From: Streptomyces sp. NBC_00464 | Lineage (GTDB): Bacteria > Actinomycetota > Actinomycetes > Streptomycetales > Streptomycetaceae | Length of the DNA: 64,000 nt | Assembly (NCBI RefSeq): GCF_036013915.1 | Contig: NZ_CP107899.1 | Coordinates: 7,530,001-7,594,000, forward strand | Reading direction: 5' to 3' | Part shown: piece after piece, positions 26,751 to 36,073 of the stretch | Position numbering within the stretch: the first letter of the stretch is position 1 | How the letters are laid out: each line of letters starts with the position of its first letter | Position numbers and translations under genes: made by a program | The notes under the pieces: generated by a model | Database searches by the model: none | Seen by the model: the letters and a program-made list of their open reading frames with translations, nothing else | Told to the model about the DNA's origin: nothing

Positions 26751-26974
26751 GAGACCCCCAGCAGCGGGGCCCAGGCCTCGATGGCGGGCTGTTCGGCGAG
26801 ATCGGCGAAGTCGGCCCGCACGCCGTGATCGCGACGCCACCGCCCGAGCAGTGCCATGATGCGGACCGAGTCGAGACCGTAGTCGAGGAGGTTCTCGTCG
26901 AGGGGGATGTCCGAGGGATCCTCGCCCAGGGACTCGGCGACGTCGTTGCGGATCCGTTCCAGGGTGAGGGCCAC
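26747..26974 (-). CDS. Free-standing aryl carrier protein of the siderophore pathway
   Basis: 75-residue carrier domain. The phosphopantetheine site is NLLDYGLDSVRIM with Ser36. It corresponds to the C-terminal domain of bifunctional E. coli EntB, here split off as its own gene. EntE would load it with 2,3-dihydroxybenzoate and EntF would use it as donor. The start is GTG 26974, six bases beyond the isochorismatase stop, with AAGGAG overlapping the end of the upstream gene. It overlaps entF by 4 bases. Confidence 0.92.
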   Translation of the reverse strand: MALTLERIRNDVAESLGEDPSDIPLDENLLDYGLDSVRIMALLGRWRRDHGVRADFADLAEQPAIEAWAPLLGVS

Positions 26975-26979
26975 GGTGC

Positions 26980-27612
26980 TCAGATCTCCTTCAGGAGGGC
27001 GTCGGTGGTGGTCACGACCGCGCAGCGGCCCGCTGCCCAGCGCAGCGCCATGTCGTGGTCCTCGCGCGAGAAGTCGGCGACGGCATCGGCCACGACGAAG
27101 GCCTGGATGTCCCGCATCCACGCATCGGCGGCGCTCATGAGTACGCCGATGTGTGCGTACACACCGGTGATCACCAACTGGTGGCGGCCCGACTTCCGTA
27201 TCAGGGACTCGAGTTCGGTACGGACGAACGCGCTGTACTTCCACTTGGTGAGCACCGTGTCACCGGCGGCCGGTGCGACGGAGTCCGGCATGGCCAGGGC
27301 CTCGGCGTCGTCGGCCGCTCCGGGGCCCCAGAAGTCGAGCTGGAGCCCGCGCTCCTCAGCGGTCTGGCCGCCGCGCTGCGCGGAGTAGACCACCGGGACG
27401 CCGGCGCCTCGGCACTCCTCGATGATGCGGGCCGTGTTGCCGAGCATGCCGGTCAGTGGCTGTTCGCCGGCGCGGTAGGCGCCGAGGAAGTGGTTCTGTA
27501 GGTCGTGGACGAGCAGCACGGCGCGCGCCGGGTCGACGGTCCACGCGACCCGGTTCGCGGGGAGGTCGTCCGCGCCGGGCAGGGGATAGGGGGCAATGGC
27601 GGGAAGTGCCAT
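26980..27612 (-). CDS. entB: Isochorismatase, single-domain EntB/DhbB-like
   Basis: 210 residues. It hydrolyses isochorismate to 2,3-dihydro-2,3-dihydroxybenzoate and pyruvate. It shows AVLLVHDLQNHFLGAY with the family Asp, VVYSAQRGGQ, LTKWKYSAF (the active-site Lys) and HQLVITGVYAHIGVLMSAADAWMRD. It stops after the hydrolase domain, without the aryl carrier domain found in E. coli EntB; the next gene supplies that part. It starts 11 bases after entE ends. Cytosolic. Confidence 0.94.
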   Translation of the reverse strand: MALPAIAPYPLPGADDLPANRVAWTVDPARAVLLVHDLQNHFLGAYRAGEQPLTGMLGNTARIIEECRGAGVPVVYSAQRGGQTAEERGLQLDFWGPGAADDAEALAMPDSVAPAAGDTVLTKWKYSAFVRTELESLIRKSGRHQLVITGVYAHIGVLMSAADAWMRDIQAFVVADAVADFSREDHDMALRWAAGRCAVVTTTDALLKEI

Positions 27613-27623
27613 GGGGCGGCCTT

Positions 27624-29327
27624 TCAGTGCCGGGCGTGTTCGGCGGAAGCGGAAGCGGGGGCGGGGGCGGAACCGGGGGCGGGTGCGGAGCCGGACCTGG
27701 AGCGGGGCGCGGAGCCGGAGCGCAGCCCCTTCTTGCTGACCTTGCCGATCCCGGTCTGCGGGAACGCGTCGACGAACTCGACGAGGTCGGGAACCTTGTA
27801 CGCGGCGACTCCGCGCTCGCGTACATGCCGTTTCACCGCGACCGGCCGCAGCGGTTCGGTGCCGGCGCGCAGGATCACGTACGCGAGCGTGCGTTCACCC
27901 AGGAACGCGTCCGCGACGCCCACCACCGACACGTCGTGCACGGACGGATGGGTGAGGATGATGTTCTCGATCTCCTCCGGCGCGACCTTCTCGCCGCCCC
28001 GGTTGATCTGGTCCTTCGCCCGGCCCTCGACCACGAGACTGCCGTTCGCGGTGCGGCGCACGATGTCGCCCGTACGGTAGAAGCCGTCGTCGGTGAAGGC
28101 GGTCCTGTTGTGTTCGGGGGCGCGCCAGTAGCCGCGGATCGTGTACGGGCCACGGGTCAGCAGATGCCCGAAGTCGCCCTCGGCGACGTCCTGTCCGGCG
28201 TCGTCCACGATCCGGATCTCGTCGTCCTCGGAGATCGGCCGGCCCTGTGTGGTGACCACGGTCTCCTCGTCGTCGTCCAGCCGGGTGTAGTTGACGAGGC
28301 CCTCGGCCATGCCGAAGACCTGCATGAGCCGGCAGCCCAGCGCGGGCTCCAGCCGACGGGCCGCCGCCTCGCTGTACTTGGCACCTCCGACGAGGACCAG
28401 TTCCAGACTGGACAGGTCCTGCTCCGCGTCCGCCGCGGCCTCCGTCCATACCAGGGCGAGCGGCGGCACCATCCCCGTCATGGTGACCCGTTCCTGCTCG
28501 ACGACCGGGAACGCCGTCGCCGGATCGGGGCGCGGACACAGGACGACCGTGCCGCCCGCGTACAGCGCGCCGAGCCAGCCCGGCGAACTCATCGGGAAGT
28601 TGTGCGCGGCCGGCAGCACCACGAGGAAGCGGGTGTCCTCGTCGACGCCGCAGATCTCGTTGGAGCCGCGCAACGAGTAGATGTAGTCGTCGTGCGTACG
28701 CGGGATGAGTTTGGGCACTCCCGTCGTGCCGCCGGACAACTGGAGGAAGGCCAGGTCGTGCGGCTCGGGCCCGTCGAGCGGACCGCCCTCCTCGCAGGGC
28801 ACCTCGGACAGCGCGGTGTGCTCGCCCGGGTCACCGATGACGAACACGTGCTCCAGCCCGGGAGTCCGCGCCTTCACCGCGGTTGCCAGCGCACGGTGGT
28901 CGAACCCGGCGTGCCGGTCCGGGATCACATAGGCGACGGCCTCGGTGAACGAGCAGAAGTAGCCGATCTCCGTCTCCCGGTGGGCGGGCAGGGCGAAGAC
29001 GGGCAGCGCACCGATCCGGAAGAGGGCGAAGACGACCTCGACGAACTCGGCGACGTTGGGCAGCTGGACGACGACCCGGTCGCCCTTGGCGATGCCCCGG
29101 TCCGCGAACCCCGTCGCCAACCGGCCCGCACGCGCGTCGAGTTCGCCGTACGTCCAGGCGCGGCGCCCGCCCGCGGGGTCGATGACCGCCACGCGGTCGC
29201 GGTGGGCGGCGGCGCGCGCCCGGAGTACGCCGGTGAACGTCTCGCCGCGCCAGTGACCGGCCGCGCGGTAGCGCTCGGCGAAGCCGGCGGGCCAGGTGGG
29301 GGCGTCGTCCTGCGGGGCGGCGCTCAC
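27624..29327 (-). CDS. entE: 2,3-dihydroxybenzoate-AMP ligase, EntE/DhbE-like
   Basis: 567 residues. It activates 2,3-dihydroxybenzoate with ATP and transfers it to the aryl carrier protein. Motifs: [18 protein letters not shown], the aryl-acid pocket [35 protein letters not shown] and a C-terminal Lys in GIGKVSKK. Stand-alone ligases normally end soon after that motif. This one adds about 30 residues of low complexity (SGSAP repeats, then EHARH), encoded by near-repetitive GC-rich DNA. GTG 29327 overlaps the entC stop (GTGA). Confidence 0.93.
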   Translation of the reverse strand: MSAAPQDDAPTWPAGFAERYRAAGHWRGETFTGVLRARAAAHRDRVAVIDPAGGRRAWTYGELDARAGRLATGFADRGIAKGDRVVVQLPNVAEFVEVVFALFRIGALPVFALPAHRETEIGYFCSFTEAVAYVIPDRHAGFDHRALATAVKARTPGLEHVFVIGDPGEHTALSEVPCEEGGPLDGPEPHDLAFLQLSGGTTGVPKLIPRTHDDYIYSLRGSNEICGVDEDTRFLVVLPAAHNFPMSSPGWLGALYAGGTVVLCPRPDPATAFPVVEQERVTMTGMVPPLALVWTEAAADAEQDLSSLELVLVGGAKYSEAAARRLEPALGCRLMQVFGMAEGLVNYTRLDDDEETVVTTQGRPISEDDEIRIVDDAGQDVAEGDFGHLLTRGPYTIRGYWRAPEHNRTAFTDDGFYRTGDIVRRTANGSLVVEGRAKDQINRGGEKVAPEEIENIILTHPSVHDVSVVGVADAFLGERTLAYVILRAGTEPLRPVAVKRHVRERGVAAYKVPDLVEFVDAFPQTGIGKVSKKGLRSGSAPRSRSGSAPAPGSAPAPASASAEHARH

Positions 29328-30529
29328 AGCGCGGCCCCCACGGCGCTGAGGAAGGTGCGGAACTTGGCAGCGGTCTCCGCGGTCTCCGCCTCGGGCGAGG
29401 AGGCGGCCACCACACCGGCGCCGGCGAACAGCCGCAGTGAGCGGCCCTCGGCCTCGGCGCAGCGGATCGTCACGACCCACTCGCCGTCGCCGTCCGCGTC
29501 CTGCCAGCCGACCATGCCGGTGTAGGCGCCGCGGTCGAAGGGTTCCGACTCCGCGATGACGGCGCGGGCCGTCTCGGTCGGGGTGCCGCACACCGCCGGT
29601 GTGGGGTGCAGCGCCGAAGCGAGATCGAGGGAGGTGGTGGCGTGGTCGGCGAGTGTTCCGGTGACGGTCGTCGACAGGTGCCACATGGCGGCGGTCCGTA
29701 CGAGCGTGGGGTGTTGGGGGACGTCGAGGCCCGGGCAGAACGGGGCGAGGGCTTCCCGTACGGCGTCGATGACCACCGCGTGTTCGTGCAGGTCCTTGGC
29801 GGACTCCAGCAGTGCGGCCGCCCGTCGCACGTCCTCGGCCAGATCACTGCTGCGCGGTGCGGAGCCGGCCAGCGGGTTGGCGGTGAGTACGTTCCCGGCT
29901 CGGGCGACCAGCAGTTCGGGGCTGGCGCCGATCAGGGTGCGGTCCGGCCCGCTGGGCACGGCGAAGGTGTAGCCCTTCGGGTCGTGCTGCGCGAGCCGGC
30001 GCAGCATGGCGGGCAGGTCGAGCTCGTGCGGGGAGGTCAGCTCCAGGGTGCGGGCGAGGACGACCTTGTCGAACTCCCCGGCCCGCATCCGCCGGACCGC
30101 CGCGGCGACGGCCGCGGTGTACGCGCCGGCCTCGGGGACCTCGCGGGTCTGCCAGGTGCCGGGCTCCGCCGAAGGGCCGGGGAGCGCGATGAGCGGGTCC
30201 TCGCAGAGCGCCGAGGTCCGGCGGACGGACTGCGGGACCGCCAGTGAGTGGGGGGCGCCCGGTGTGAAGGGCAGTGCGCCCACCACGATCGGTGCCGGGT
30301 CCCCGGCGCGCCGCCGGGCATCGAGCACCTCCCGCACCCGGGTGCTCAACGGCCTTGCATCGTCTGGGACTTGGGCTGCTGTGCCGGATGCGAGCAGGGT
30401 CCGGCGCGACGAGGCGAGGAAGCGGTCGGTGCCGGGCCGGTAGGCGTCGAGCAGTGCGGTGGCCGCACCGGGGGAGGCGTGGGGAGTGGACGGGGCCGGG
30501 GCGGTGGGTACGCGCAGTGAGGCAGACAT
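29324..30529 (-). CDS. entC: Isochorismate synthase, EntC/DhbC-like
   Basis: 401 residues of the chorismate-utilising fold. It isomerises chorismate to isochorismate, the first committed step. Seen are [44 protein letters not shown] and the C-terminal [14 protein letters not shown], which carry the Mg and chorismate ligands. The start at 30529 ends the family N-terminus sensibly; the open frame further upstream runs into the entA gap. It is separated from entA by 139 bases and overlaps entE. Confidence 0.94.
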   Translation of the reverse strand: MSASLRVPTAPAPSTPHASPGAATALLDAYRPGTDRFLASSRRTLLASGTAAQVPDDARPLSTRVREVLDARRRAGDPAPIVVGALPFTPGAPHSLAVPQSVRRTSALCEDPLIALPGPSAEPGTWQTREVPEAGAYTAAVAAAVRRMRAGEFDKVVLARTLELTSPHELDLPAMLRRLAQHDPKGYTFAVPSGPDRTLIGASPELLVARAGNVLTANPLAGSAPRSSDLAEDVRRAAALLESAKDLHEHAVVIDAVREALAPFCPGLDVPQHPTLVRTAAMWHLSTTVTGTLADHATTSLDLASALHPTPAVCGTPTETARAVIAESEPFDRGAYTGMVGWQDADGDGEWVVTIRCAEAEGRSLRLFAGAGVVAASSPEAETAETAAKFRTFLSAVGAAL

Positions 30530-30668
30530 GTCTTCTTGTCTCCAGTGGGGGAGGGCTGCGATCCGCTGTCGAAGGTGCCGAACGAGAGGTCCTGGGGCGT
30601 GTTCCGGCAGTACCGCCGCGAGCGTGCGTGCCGGGCGTCGCCGGGCAGGCGGGACTTTCGGAACAGGC

Positions 30669-31466
30669 CTAGGCCCGCAGCGTGGCGCCGCCGTCGACGT
30701 AGAGGTCGTGCAGGGTGATGTGGCGGGCGCGGTCGGACACGAGGAAGGCGACGGCGTCGGCGATGTCGGACGGGTCGGCGATCCGGCCGAGCGGAATGCC
30801 GGTGCGGTAGCTCGCCGGGTCCCCGTCGATGACGCGGCGGGCGGCGGCCGCTTCGACCTGTGCGTCCCCGGCCGGCCACATGCCGCGCTGCATGTCGGTG
30901 AGGGTCGAGCCCGGTGAGACGGTGTTGCAGCGGACGCCCAGGGGGGCCAGTTCCAGGCCGAGGCACTTGGTGAACATGACGGCCGCGGCCTTGGACGCCG
31001 CGTACGCGGCCATGTCCGTGCGGGGGATGCCCGCGGCGTTGGATGCGACGGTGACGATGCTGCCCGTTCCGCGTCCGGCCATCCGGCGTGACACGGACCG
31101 CGAGACATGGAACACCCCGTTGGTGTTGACGGCGAACGTGGCCGCCCAGTCCTCGTCCGTCAGCTCGGCGACCGCCGAAGTCCGCAGTACTCCGGCGACG
31201 TTGACCACGATGTCCAGCGGGCCGAGCGTGTCCTCGGCCTCCGCGACGAGTGCCTCCACGGCTTGGGAGTCCGTGACGTCGAGTGTGCGGGCCACGACCT
31301 GCCCGCCGTACTTCAGGGCGAGCGCGCGGACGCCGTCGGGGGCGACGTCGGTGGCCAGGACCCGGGCGCCGCGCTCGACGAGGGCGTGCACCACCGCCTC
31401 GCCGATCCCGCGGCCCGCCCCCGTCACGAGGGCGAGCCGGCCGGTGAGTTCCGGGGCGGGGTTCAC
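30669..31466 (-). CDS. entA: 2,3-dihydro-2,3-dihydroxybenzoate dehydrogenase, EntA-like
   Basis: 265-residue short-chain dehydrogenase. It has the NAD site [10 protein letters not shown] (about residues 14-23), NVAG, catalytic YAASKAA and the C-terminal [12 protein letters not shown]. In this context it oxidises dihydro-DHB to 2,3-dihydroxybenzoate. Start GTG 31466 overlaps the stop of the binding-protein gene (GTGA), which couples uptake and synthesis genes on one message. Confidence 0.92.
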   Translation of the reverse strand: MNPAPELTGRLALVTGAGRGIGEAVVHALVERGARVLATDVAPDGVRALALKYGGQVVARTLDVTDSQAVEALVAEAEDTLGPLDIVVNVAGVLRTSAVAELTDEDWAATFAVNTNGVFHVSRSVSRRMAGRGTGSIVTVASNAAGIPRTDMAAYAASKAAAVMFTKCLGLELAPLGVRCNTVSPGSTLTDMQRGMWPAGDAQVEAAAARRVIDGDPASYRTGIPLGRIADPSDIADAVAFLVSDRARHITLHDLYVDGGATLRA

Positions 31467-32458
31467 TTGACCATGGCCTTGCGGATGTCGTCGAGCACCG
31501 AGACGGCCGCCTGCGCGCCGCCCAGGCTCGTCCACTTCGTTCCGTCGATCACGGTCGCACGATCGTTGCTCACGGCCTTGAGCTGCTTGTACGCAGGCTT
31601 CTTGGACAGTTCGCCCACAAGGTCCTGGTCCGATCCGGTGGAGGTGAGCGTGCCGATGAAGAGCCAGTCCCCGTCGATCTCCTTGAGGTTCTCGTCGCTG
31701 ATCGGGGTGGAGTGGCCCTCGCCCTTCTCGTTCTGGATTCCGGGGCGGGTGAAGCCCAGGTCCTTCAGGACGTCGCTGATGAACACGCCCTGCTGCATGA
31801 CGGCCGAGCCCTTGGCCGAGTAGCGGGCGACGGACACGCTCTTGCCGGCCTCCGCGCCCAGGTCCTTCTTCAGGGCGGCGGCCCGGGTGTCGTAGTCGGC
31901 GAGGAACGCCTCGGCCCGGTTGCCCTTGCCGAGCGTCTTCCCGGTGAGCGAGAGCGCCTTCTTCCAGTCCTTGGCGCCGTCGATCGTGACGACCGTGGGC
32001 GCGACCTTGCGCAGCTGCTGGAGGACTTGTTCGTCGGCGAGCTGACCGGCGAGGATCACATCCGGCTTGGCCTGGACGACCTTCTCGATGTCCGGTCCGG
32101 TGACCGCGCCCACCACGGGGATGCCCTTCGCCCGGTCCGCGAGGTAGCCGGGCGCGCCCTTCTGGCCGCGGCCGGCGGTCAGACCCACCGGCTTCACGCC
32201 CAGTGCGAGAGCCGCGTCCAGGTCCATCTCGCTGAGGACGACCACCCGCTCGGGCGCCGAGGGGACCTTCACCGACGTCCCGGTCGCGTCCGTCACCTGA
32301 GTCGTCGTCGCGGACTTGGACCCGCCCGAACCGTCAGATCCCTCCGAGGCATCCGAGGACCCGCAGGCGGTCAGCGCCAGGGCACAGATGCCGATCAGAG
32401 AGGCCGCCACCGAGGGGCGGGCAAGGCCGTGGGAAGAGAAGGTCGAATTCGGGGCCAT
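31463..32458 (-). CDS. fepB: Ferric siderophore ABC transporter substrate-binding lipoprotein
   Basis: 331 residues. The lipoprotein signal ends in LALTAC with Cys32, followed by an acidic Ser/Gly tether. The periplasmic-binding fold of the iron-siderophore class follows ([47 protein letters not shown]). It sits on the outer face of the membrane and passes ferric catecholate to the divergent FecCD permeases. It heads the biosynthetic operon and shares the intergenic iron box with the permease operon. The 3' end overlaps entA. Confidence 0.93.
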   Translation of the reverse strand: MAPNSTFSSHGLARPSVAASLIGICALALTACGSSDASEGSDGSGGSKSATTTQVTDATGTSVKVPSAPERVVVLSEMDLDAALALGVKPVGLTAGRGQKGAPGYLADRAKGIPVVGAVTGPDIEKVVQAKPDVILAGQLADEQVLQQLRKVAPTVVTIDGAKDWKKALSLTGKTLGKGNRAEAFLADYDTRAAALKKDLGAEAGKSVSVARYSAKGSAVMQQGVFISDVLKDLGFTRPGIQNEKGEGHSTPISDENLKEIDGDWLFIGTLTSTGSDQDLVGELSKKPAYKQLKAVSNDRATVIDGTKWTSLGGAQAAVSVLDDIRKAMVK

Positions 32459-32601
32459 GGCCTGGAATCTCCGTTGCGTTCGAGTGATGGGGTCGGTCCG
32501 GGTGGCTGCTCCGCCGCACCGAAGGGGGACAGGGCAGGGCGATTGACGCCGTTTCAGGGCATGGGGGAGCCCTGGGGGCCGCCGACATCCACCCGGCTTA
32601 C

Positions 32602-32620
32602 TTAGGTTAGGCTAACCATA
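32602..32620. promoter_or_regulatory. Iron box shared by the binding-protein/biosynthesis operon and the permease operon
   Basis: TTAGGTTAGGCTAACCATA matches 17 of 19 consensus positions, with a perfect core. Its last base is the A of the permease start codon. It is the only box in the 161-base divergent region, so it must serve both operons. Confidence 0.92.
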
Positions 32621-33702
32621 TGTCGATCGCGCAAAGGGGACGGCCCGAAGCCGAGTCCCGCCCCACCGAAGCCCTGCCGCGGGAGGGACGCGCGGCCGTG
32701 TGGGCGGCCGCCGGTCTCGTGCTCCTGCTGCCCGTCCTCGTCCTGCTGTCTCTGCTCGTCGGCACCGGGTCGAGTTCGGCGGGAGGCGCCTGGCACTACC
32801 TCGTCGGCGATCCGGCCGCCCGGGCGGACGCGCAACTGCGCCTGGCCGTCGTGGACGTACGCCTGCCGCGCACGCTTGCCGCGGTCCTGGTCGGGGCGTG
32901 TCTGGGAACGGCGGGATGCCTCCTGCAGGCCGCCACCCGCAACCCCCTCGCCGAGACGGGACTGCTCGGCGTCAACTCGGGCGCCGCCTTCGCCGTGGTG
33001 CTGGGGCTCACCTTCTTCGGTGCGGACTCTCCCGCCTCGTTGCTGGTGTGGGCCCTGGCCGGAGGGATGGTCGCGAGCGCGGCCGTCCTGCTGTTCGCCG
33101 CGTCCGGACGCGGCGGCGGATCCCCGCTGCGTCTCGTCCTGGCCGGATCGGCGCTCGGCGCCACCTTCCACGGACTCACCTCGTACGTCCTGCTGGGTAC
33201 GCAGTCCACTTTCGACACCTACCGCTACTGGACGATCGGCTCGCTCGCCGGCGTCGAGCTCTCCGACCTGCTGCCTCTCCTGCCCCTGATCGCGCTGGGG
33301 CTGCTCACCGCATTCTGCAGCGCCCGCCCGCTGGCGGCGCTCGGGCTCGGGGACGACGGAGCCCGCTCCCTGGGGCACCATCCCGGCCGGATCCGCCTCG
33401 TCGTCGCCGCGGCCGTCTCGCTGCTCGCCGGATGCGCCGTCGCCGTGGCCGGGCCCATCGCCTTTCTCGGCCTGTTCGCGCCCTACGCGGCCCGGGCACT
33501 GGCCGGAGCGCGGATGACCGCCCAACTCGCCCTGTCCGCCCTGATCGCGGCCGACATCATGATCATCGCGGACCTTCTCGCGCGGATCGTCATCCGGCCC
33601 TGGGAGACCCCGGTCAGCGTGCTGCTCGCCTTCGTCGGCGGCCCCCTGCTCGTGTGGATCGCCCGCTCCTCCCGGCTGTCCACCGCGGGGGTACCGGCAT
33701 GA
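32620..33702 (+). CDS. fepD: FecCD-type siderophore ABC permease, first subunit
   Basis: 360 residues with about nine to ten membrane helices from residue 25 on. Family markers are RLPRTLAAVLVGACLGTAGCLLQAATRNPLAETGLLGVNSGAAFA and GPIAFLGLFAPYAAR. It forms the inner-membrane channel with the next gene's product. The ATG at 32620 directly abuts the iron box, so the mRNA is probably leaderless; no ribosome site is seen. Its stop overlaps the second permease start (ATGA). Confidence 0.94.
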   Translation: MSIAQRGRPEAESRPTEALPREGRAAVWAAAGLVLLLPVLVLLSLLVGTGSSSAGGAWHYLVGDPAARADAQLRLAVVDVRLPRTLAAVLVGACLGTAGCLLQAATRNPLAETGLLGVNSGAAFAVVLGLTFFGADSPASLLVWALAGGMVASAAVLLFAASGRGGGSPLRLVLAGSALGATFHGLTSYVLLGTQSTFDTYRYWTIGSLAGVELSDLLPLLPLIALGLLTAFCSARPLAALGLGDDGARSLGHHPGRIRLVVAAAVSLLAGCAVAVAGPIAFLGLFAPYAARALAGARMTAQLALSALIAADIMIIADLLARIVIRPWETPVSVLLAFVGGPLLVWIARSSRLSTAGVPA

Positions 33703-34748
33703 GCGACGTGACCCCGCCCGACAGCGTCGTGGTCCGCACCGGGACGCTGTCCTGGCTCCTTCCGAGGCGCAGCGCGCTCACTGCCGCGCTGCTCCTTCCG
33801 CTGCTGGCCCTTCTCATCACCCTGGCGGTGATGGCGAGTTCGACCGGCATGAGCCTTTCGCAGACCCTCTCGGGACTGCTGGGAACCGGTGATGCCGGCA
33901 CCGTCATGATCGTGCGGGACTTCCGGCTTCCCCGCATCTTCACCGGTCTGCTGGTCGGCGCCGCTCTCGGTGTCGCGGGCTGTCTCACCCAGACCCTGGC
34001 CGGCAACCGGCTCGCCACACCGGACCTGGTCGGGGTCAACGAGGGAGCCACCGCTGCCGTGGTGGCCGCCGCCGCGGGGTCCGCCACCGGCATGGTCGGC
34101 AACTGGTGGCTCGGGCCGCTCGGCGCCATCGCCGCCGCGGTCCTCGTCGTCCTCTGCGCCGGGGGAGCGGGCAGTGCCGGATACCGGCTGCTGGTGGCCG
34201 GTATCGGCGTCTCCACCTTCATCGGCGCGGTCAGCGACCTGATCATGTCGCGCGAGAACGACAACACCGCGGGCGGCGTGTTCCTCTGGGCCGTCGGCAG
34301 CCTCAACGGACGCGACTGGGACGCCGGAGTGCCGCTGGCCGTGGCCCTGCTGTTCCTCGTCCCGCTCTCGCTGGCGGCCGGGCACCGCCTTCAACTCCTG
34401 CGCTTCGGCGACGAGGTGGCGAGCTCCCTCGGTGTCGACCTGCGGCGGGTACGTACCTGCGCACTCGTCCTCGCCGTACTGCTGGCCGGTACGGCCGTCG
34501 GGGTCGGCGGTCCCATCGCCTTCGTGGCACTGGCCGCGCCGATCCTCGCCCAGCGGCTGAGCGGTCCCACCCGGGTCCCGGTCACCGGCTCGGCGCTGAC
34601 CGGGGCCGCGCTGATTGCCGCGGCCGATGCGATCGGACGCGTTGCCGCGCCGGTCGAACTGCCCGTCGGGGTCGTCACCAGCGTCCTCGGCGGCCCCTTT
34701 CTCCTGTGGGTACTGCTGCGGCCCGACCGGGCCGCCGGAAAGGCGTGA
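33699..34748 (+). CDS. fepG: FecCD-type siderophore ABC permease, second subunit
   Basis: 349 residues. It is a paralogue of the preceding permease with the same order of helices and motifs: RLPRIFTGLLVGAALGVAGCLTQTLAGNRLATPDLVGVNEGA and GPIAFVALAAPILAQRL. The two would form a heterodimeric channel. ATG 33699 overlaps the previous stop by 4 bases, and the ATPase gene begins 7 bases after the end. Confidence 0.94.
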   Translation: MSDVTPPDSVVVRTGTLSWLLPRRSALTAALLLPLLALLITLAVMASSTGMSLSQTLSGLLGTGDAGTVMIVRDFRLPRIFTGLLVGAALGVAGCLTQTLAGNRLATPDLVGVNEGATAAVVAAAAGSATGMVGNWWLGPLGAIAAAVLVVLCAGGAGSAGYRLLVAGIGVSTFIGAVSDLIMSRENDNTAGGVFLWAVGSLNGRDWDAGVPLAVALLFLVPLSLAAGHRLQLLRFGDEVASSLGVDLRRVRTCALVLAVLLAGTAVGVGGPIAFVALAAPILAQRLSGPTRVPVTGSALTGAALIAAADAIGRVAAPVELPVGVVTSVLGGPFLLWVLLRPDRAAGKA

Positions 34749-34755
34749 GCCGCAC

Positions 34756-35589
34756 ATGACCGAGAATCCGACCGCTGCGAAGGCGGGCCTCGAAGTCCTT
34801 GGCCTGCACGCCGGATACCCGGGCCGCCCTGTCGTCGAGAACGTCGAACTCACCGTCCCCGCGGGACAGGTCGTCGCGATCGTGGGCCCCAACGGCTGCG
34901 GCAAGTCGACCCTGCTGCGGACCGTCGCCCGGCTCCACCGGCCCGAGTCCGGCAGGGTCCTGATCGGCGGGACGGACATCTGGGAGACCGGCCGGCGCCG
35001 GGCCGCCCACCATGTCGCCCTGCTGCCGCAGTCGCCGCGCGCCCCCGAGGCGGTCACCGTGGCCGGCCTGGTGCGCTACGGCCGCAGCCCGCATCAGGGG
35101 CTGCTGCGCCAGTGGTCGCGCGAGGATGAGCGGGCGGTACGCGACGCACTCGACGCCACCGGCACCACCGCACTGGCCGGCGAGCGCATCGACCGGCTGT
35201 CCGGCGGCCAGCGCCAGCGCTGCTGGCTCGCCATGGTCCTCGCCCAGCAGACCCCGGTCGTCCTGCTCGACGAACCCACCAGCGCCCTCGACCTCGGCCA
35301 TGCCGTCGAGGTCCTGGAACTCGTCCGCGAGGTCGCGGCCACCGGCCGCACCGTCGTCATGGTCCAGCACGACCTCGCCGCCGCGGCCCGTTACGCCGAT
35401 CTGCTCGTCGCGATGAAGGACGGCCGCGTCATCGCCCGGGGTGCTCCCCGCGAGACGGTCGACGAAGCCCTGGTGAAGGAGCTGTACGCGCTCGACGCGG
35501 ACATACTCGACGCCCCGGGCGACGGCTCACCCGTCGTGGTGGCGCGCAGCCGCACCGGCGTGACCACGAGGCCGACTCTCACTCCGTAA
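34756..35589 (+). CDS. fepC: Siderophore ABC transporter ATPase
   Basis: 277 residues. Walker A GPNGCGKST, Q-loop LLPQSP, signature LSGGQRQR, Walker B VVLLDEPTSALDLGH and switch His in MVQHDL are all intact. It powers the two upstream permeases. It is last in the three-gene operon, and a hairpin at 35717-35739 may be its terminator. Confidence 0.95.
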   Translation: MTENPTAAKAGLEVLGLHAGYPGRPVVENVELTVPAGQVVAIVGPNGCGKSTLLRTVARLHRPESGRVLIGGTDIWETGRRRAAHHVALLPQSPRAPEAVTVAGLVRYGRSPHQGLLRQWSREDERAVRDALDATGTTALAGERIDRLSGGQRQRCWLAMVLAQQTPVVLLDEPTSALDLGHAVEVLELVREVAATGRTVVMVQHDLAAAARYADLLVAMKDGRVIARGAPRETVDEALVKELYALDADILDAPGDGSPVVVARSRTGVTTRPTLTP

Positions 35590-35865
35590 TGTCGCATTTG
35601 GGCGATTGTTCGGAATAGTTAAGAATGCTCGACGGAGTCACCTTTCTCCGGGTCATAGCTTCTGAATATCGAGCAAATCGCCCCTTTCGGGCGCAGTGGC
35701 CAGCGTCACGTTTTCGGCCTCCGACGCAGAATCGGAGGCTCTGGTTCCCTGTCGTGCCAAGAAAGTTGACCCGCCCCGGTGTGACCGGCGTCCCACATTT
35801 CCTTTGATTGATCTTGCGAATTAATTGCGATCAAGAATTCCGGGCTTGTTTCGCCTGCCCTTTCT
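35590..35865. other. Intergenic region after fepC, AT-richer, no convincing gene
   Basis: A 60-codon open frame at 35625-35807 has no ribosome site and no recognisable product. The region holds a perfect hairpin GCCTCCGA-7-TCGGAGGC (35717-35739), which could end the fepC transcript. It probably also contains the promoter of the riboswitch RNA that follows. Confidence 0.55.
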
Positions 35866-36006
35866 CGCTTACGGTCGCCGTCAATCCGGATGGAACGCCG
35901 AATCCTGCCGCCGTCCGGTAACCCGACCACTCACGTACGGCAGGAGCGGGGGACCCAGGTTTGCCGCCGTTCCGGAATCCGGAGCGGCTAGGGGTGAAGT
36001 CGCCAT
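35866..36006 (+). promoter_or_regulatory. ydaO-type cyclic di-AMP riboswitch
   Basis: The leader carries the conserved islands of the ydaO/yuaA class: ATCCGGATGGAACGCCGAATC, then CCGTCCGGTAACCCG, CGGCAGGAGCGGGGGACCCAGGT and, after a stem, GGGGTGAAG. Their order and spacing fit actinobacterial members, which sit before resuscitation factors and LysM hydrolases. The ligand is cyclic di-AMP, which generally turns expression off. The downstream gene starts at 36074 and encodes exactly such a wall enzyme. Ends are approximate. Confidence 0.88.
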
Positions 36007-36073
36007 GTGCGGCCGGACATCTCCAGTCCGAACCCGACAGCTCACCTCGCAGGCGGCGGAGAGGAAAAGCGCC

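Noticed and set aside
35625..35807. 60-codon frame after fepC
   Set aside because: No ribosome site, unusual codon use and overlap with a hairpin. Better explained as untranslated leader.
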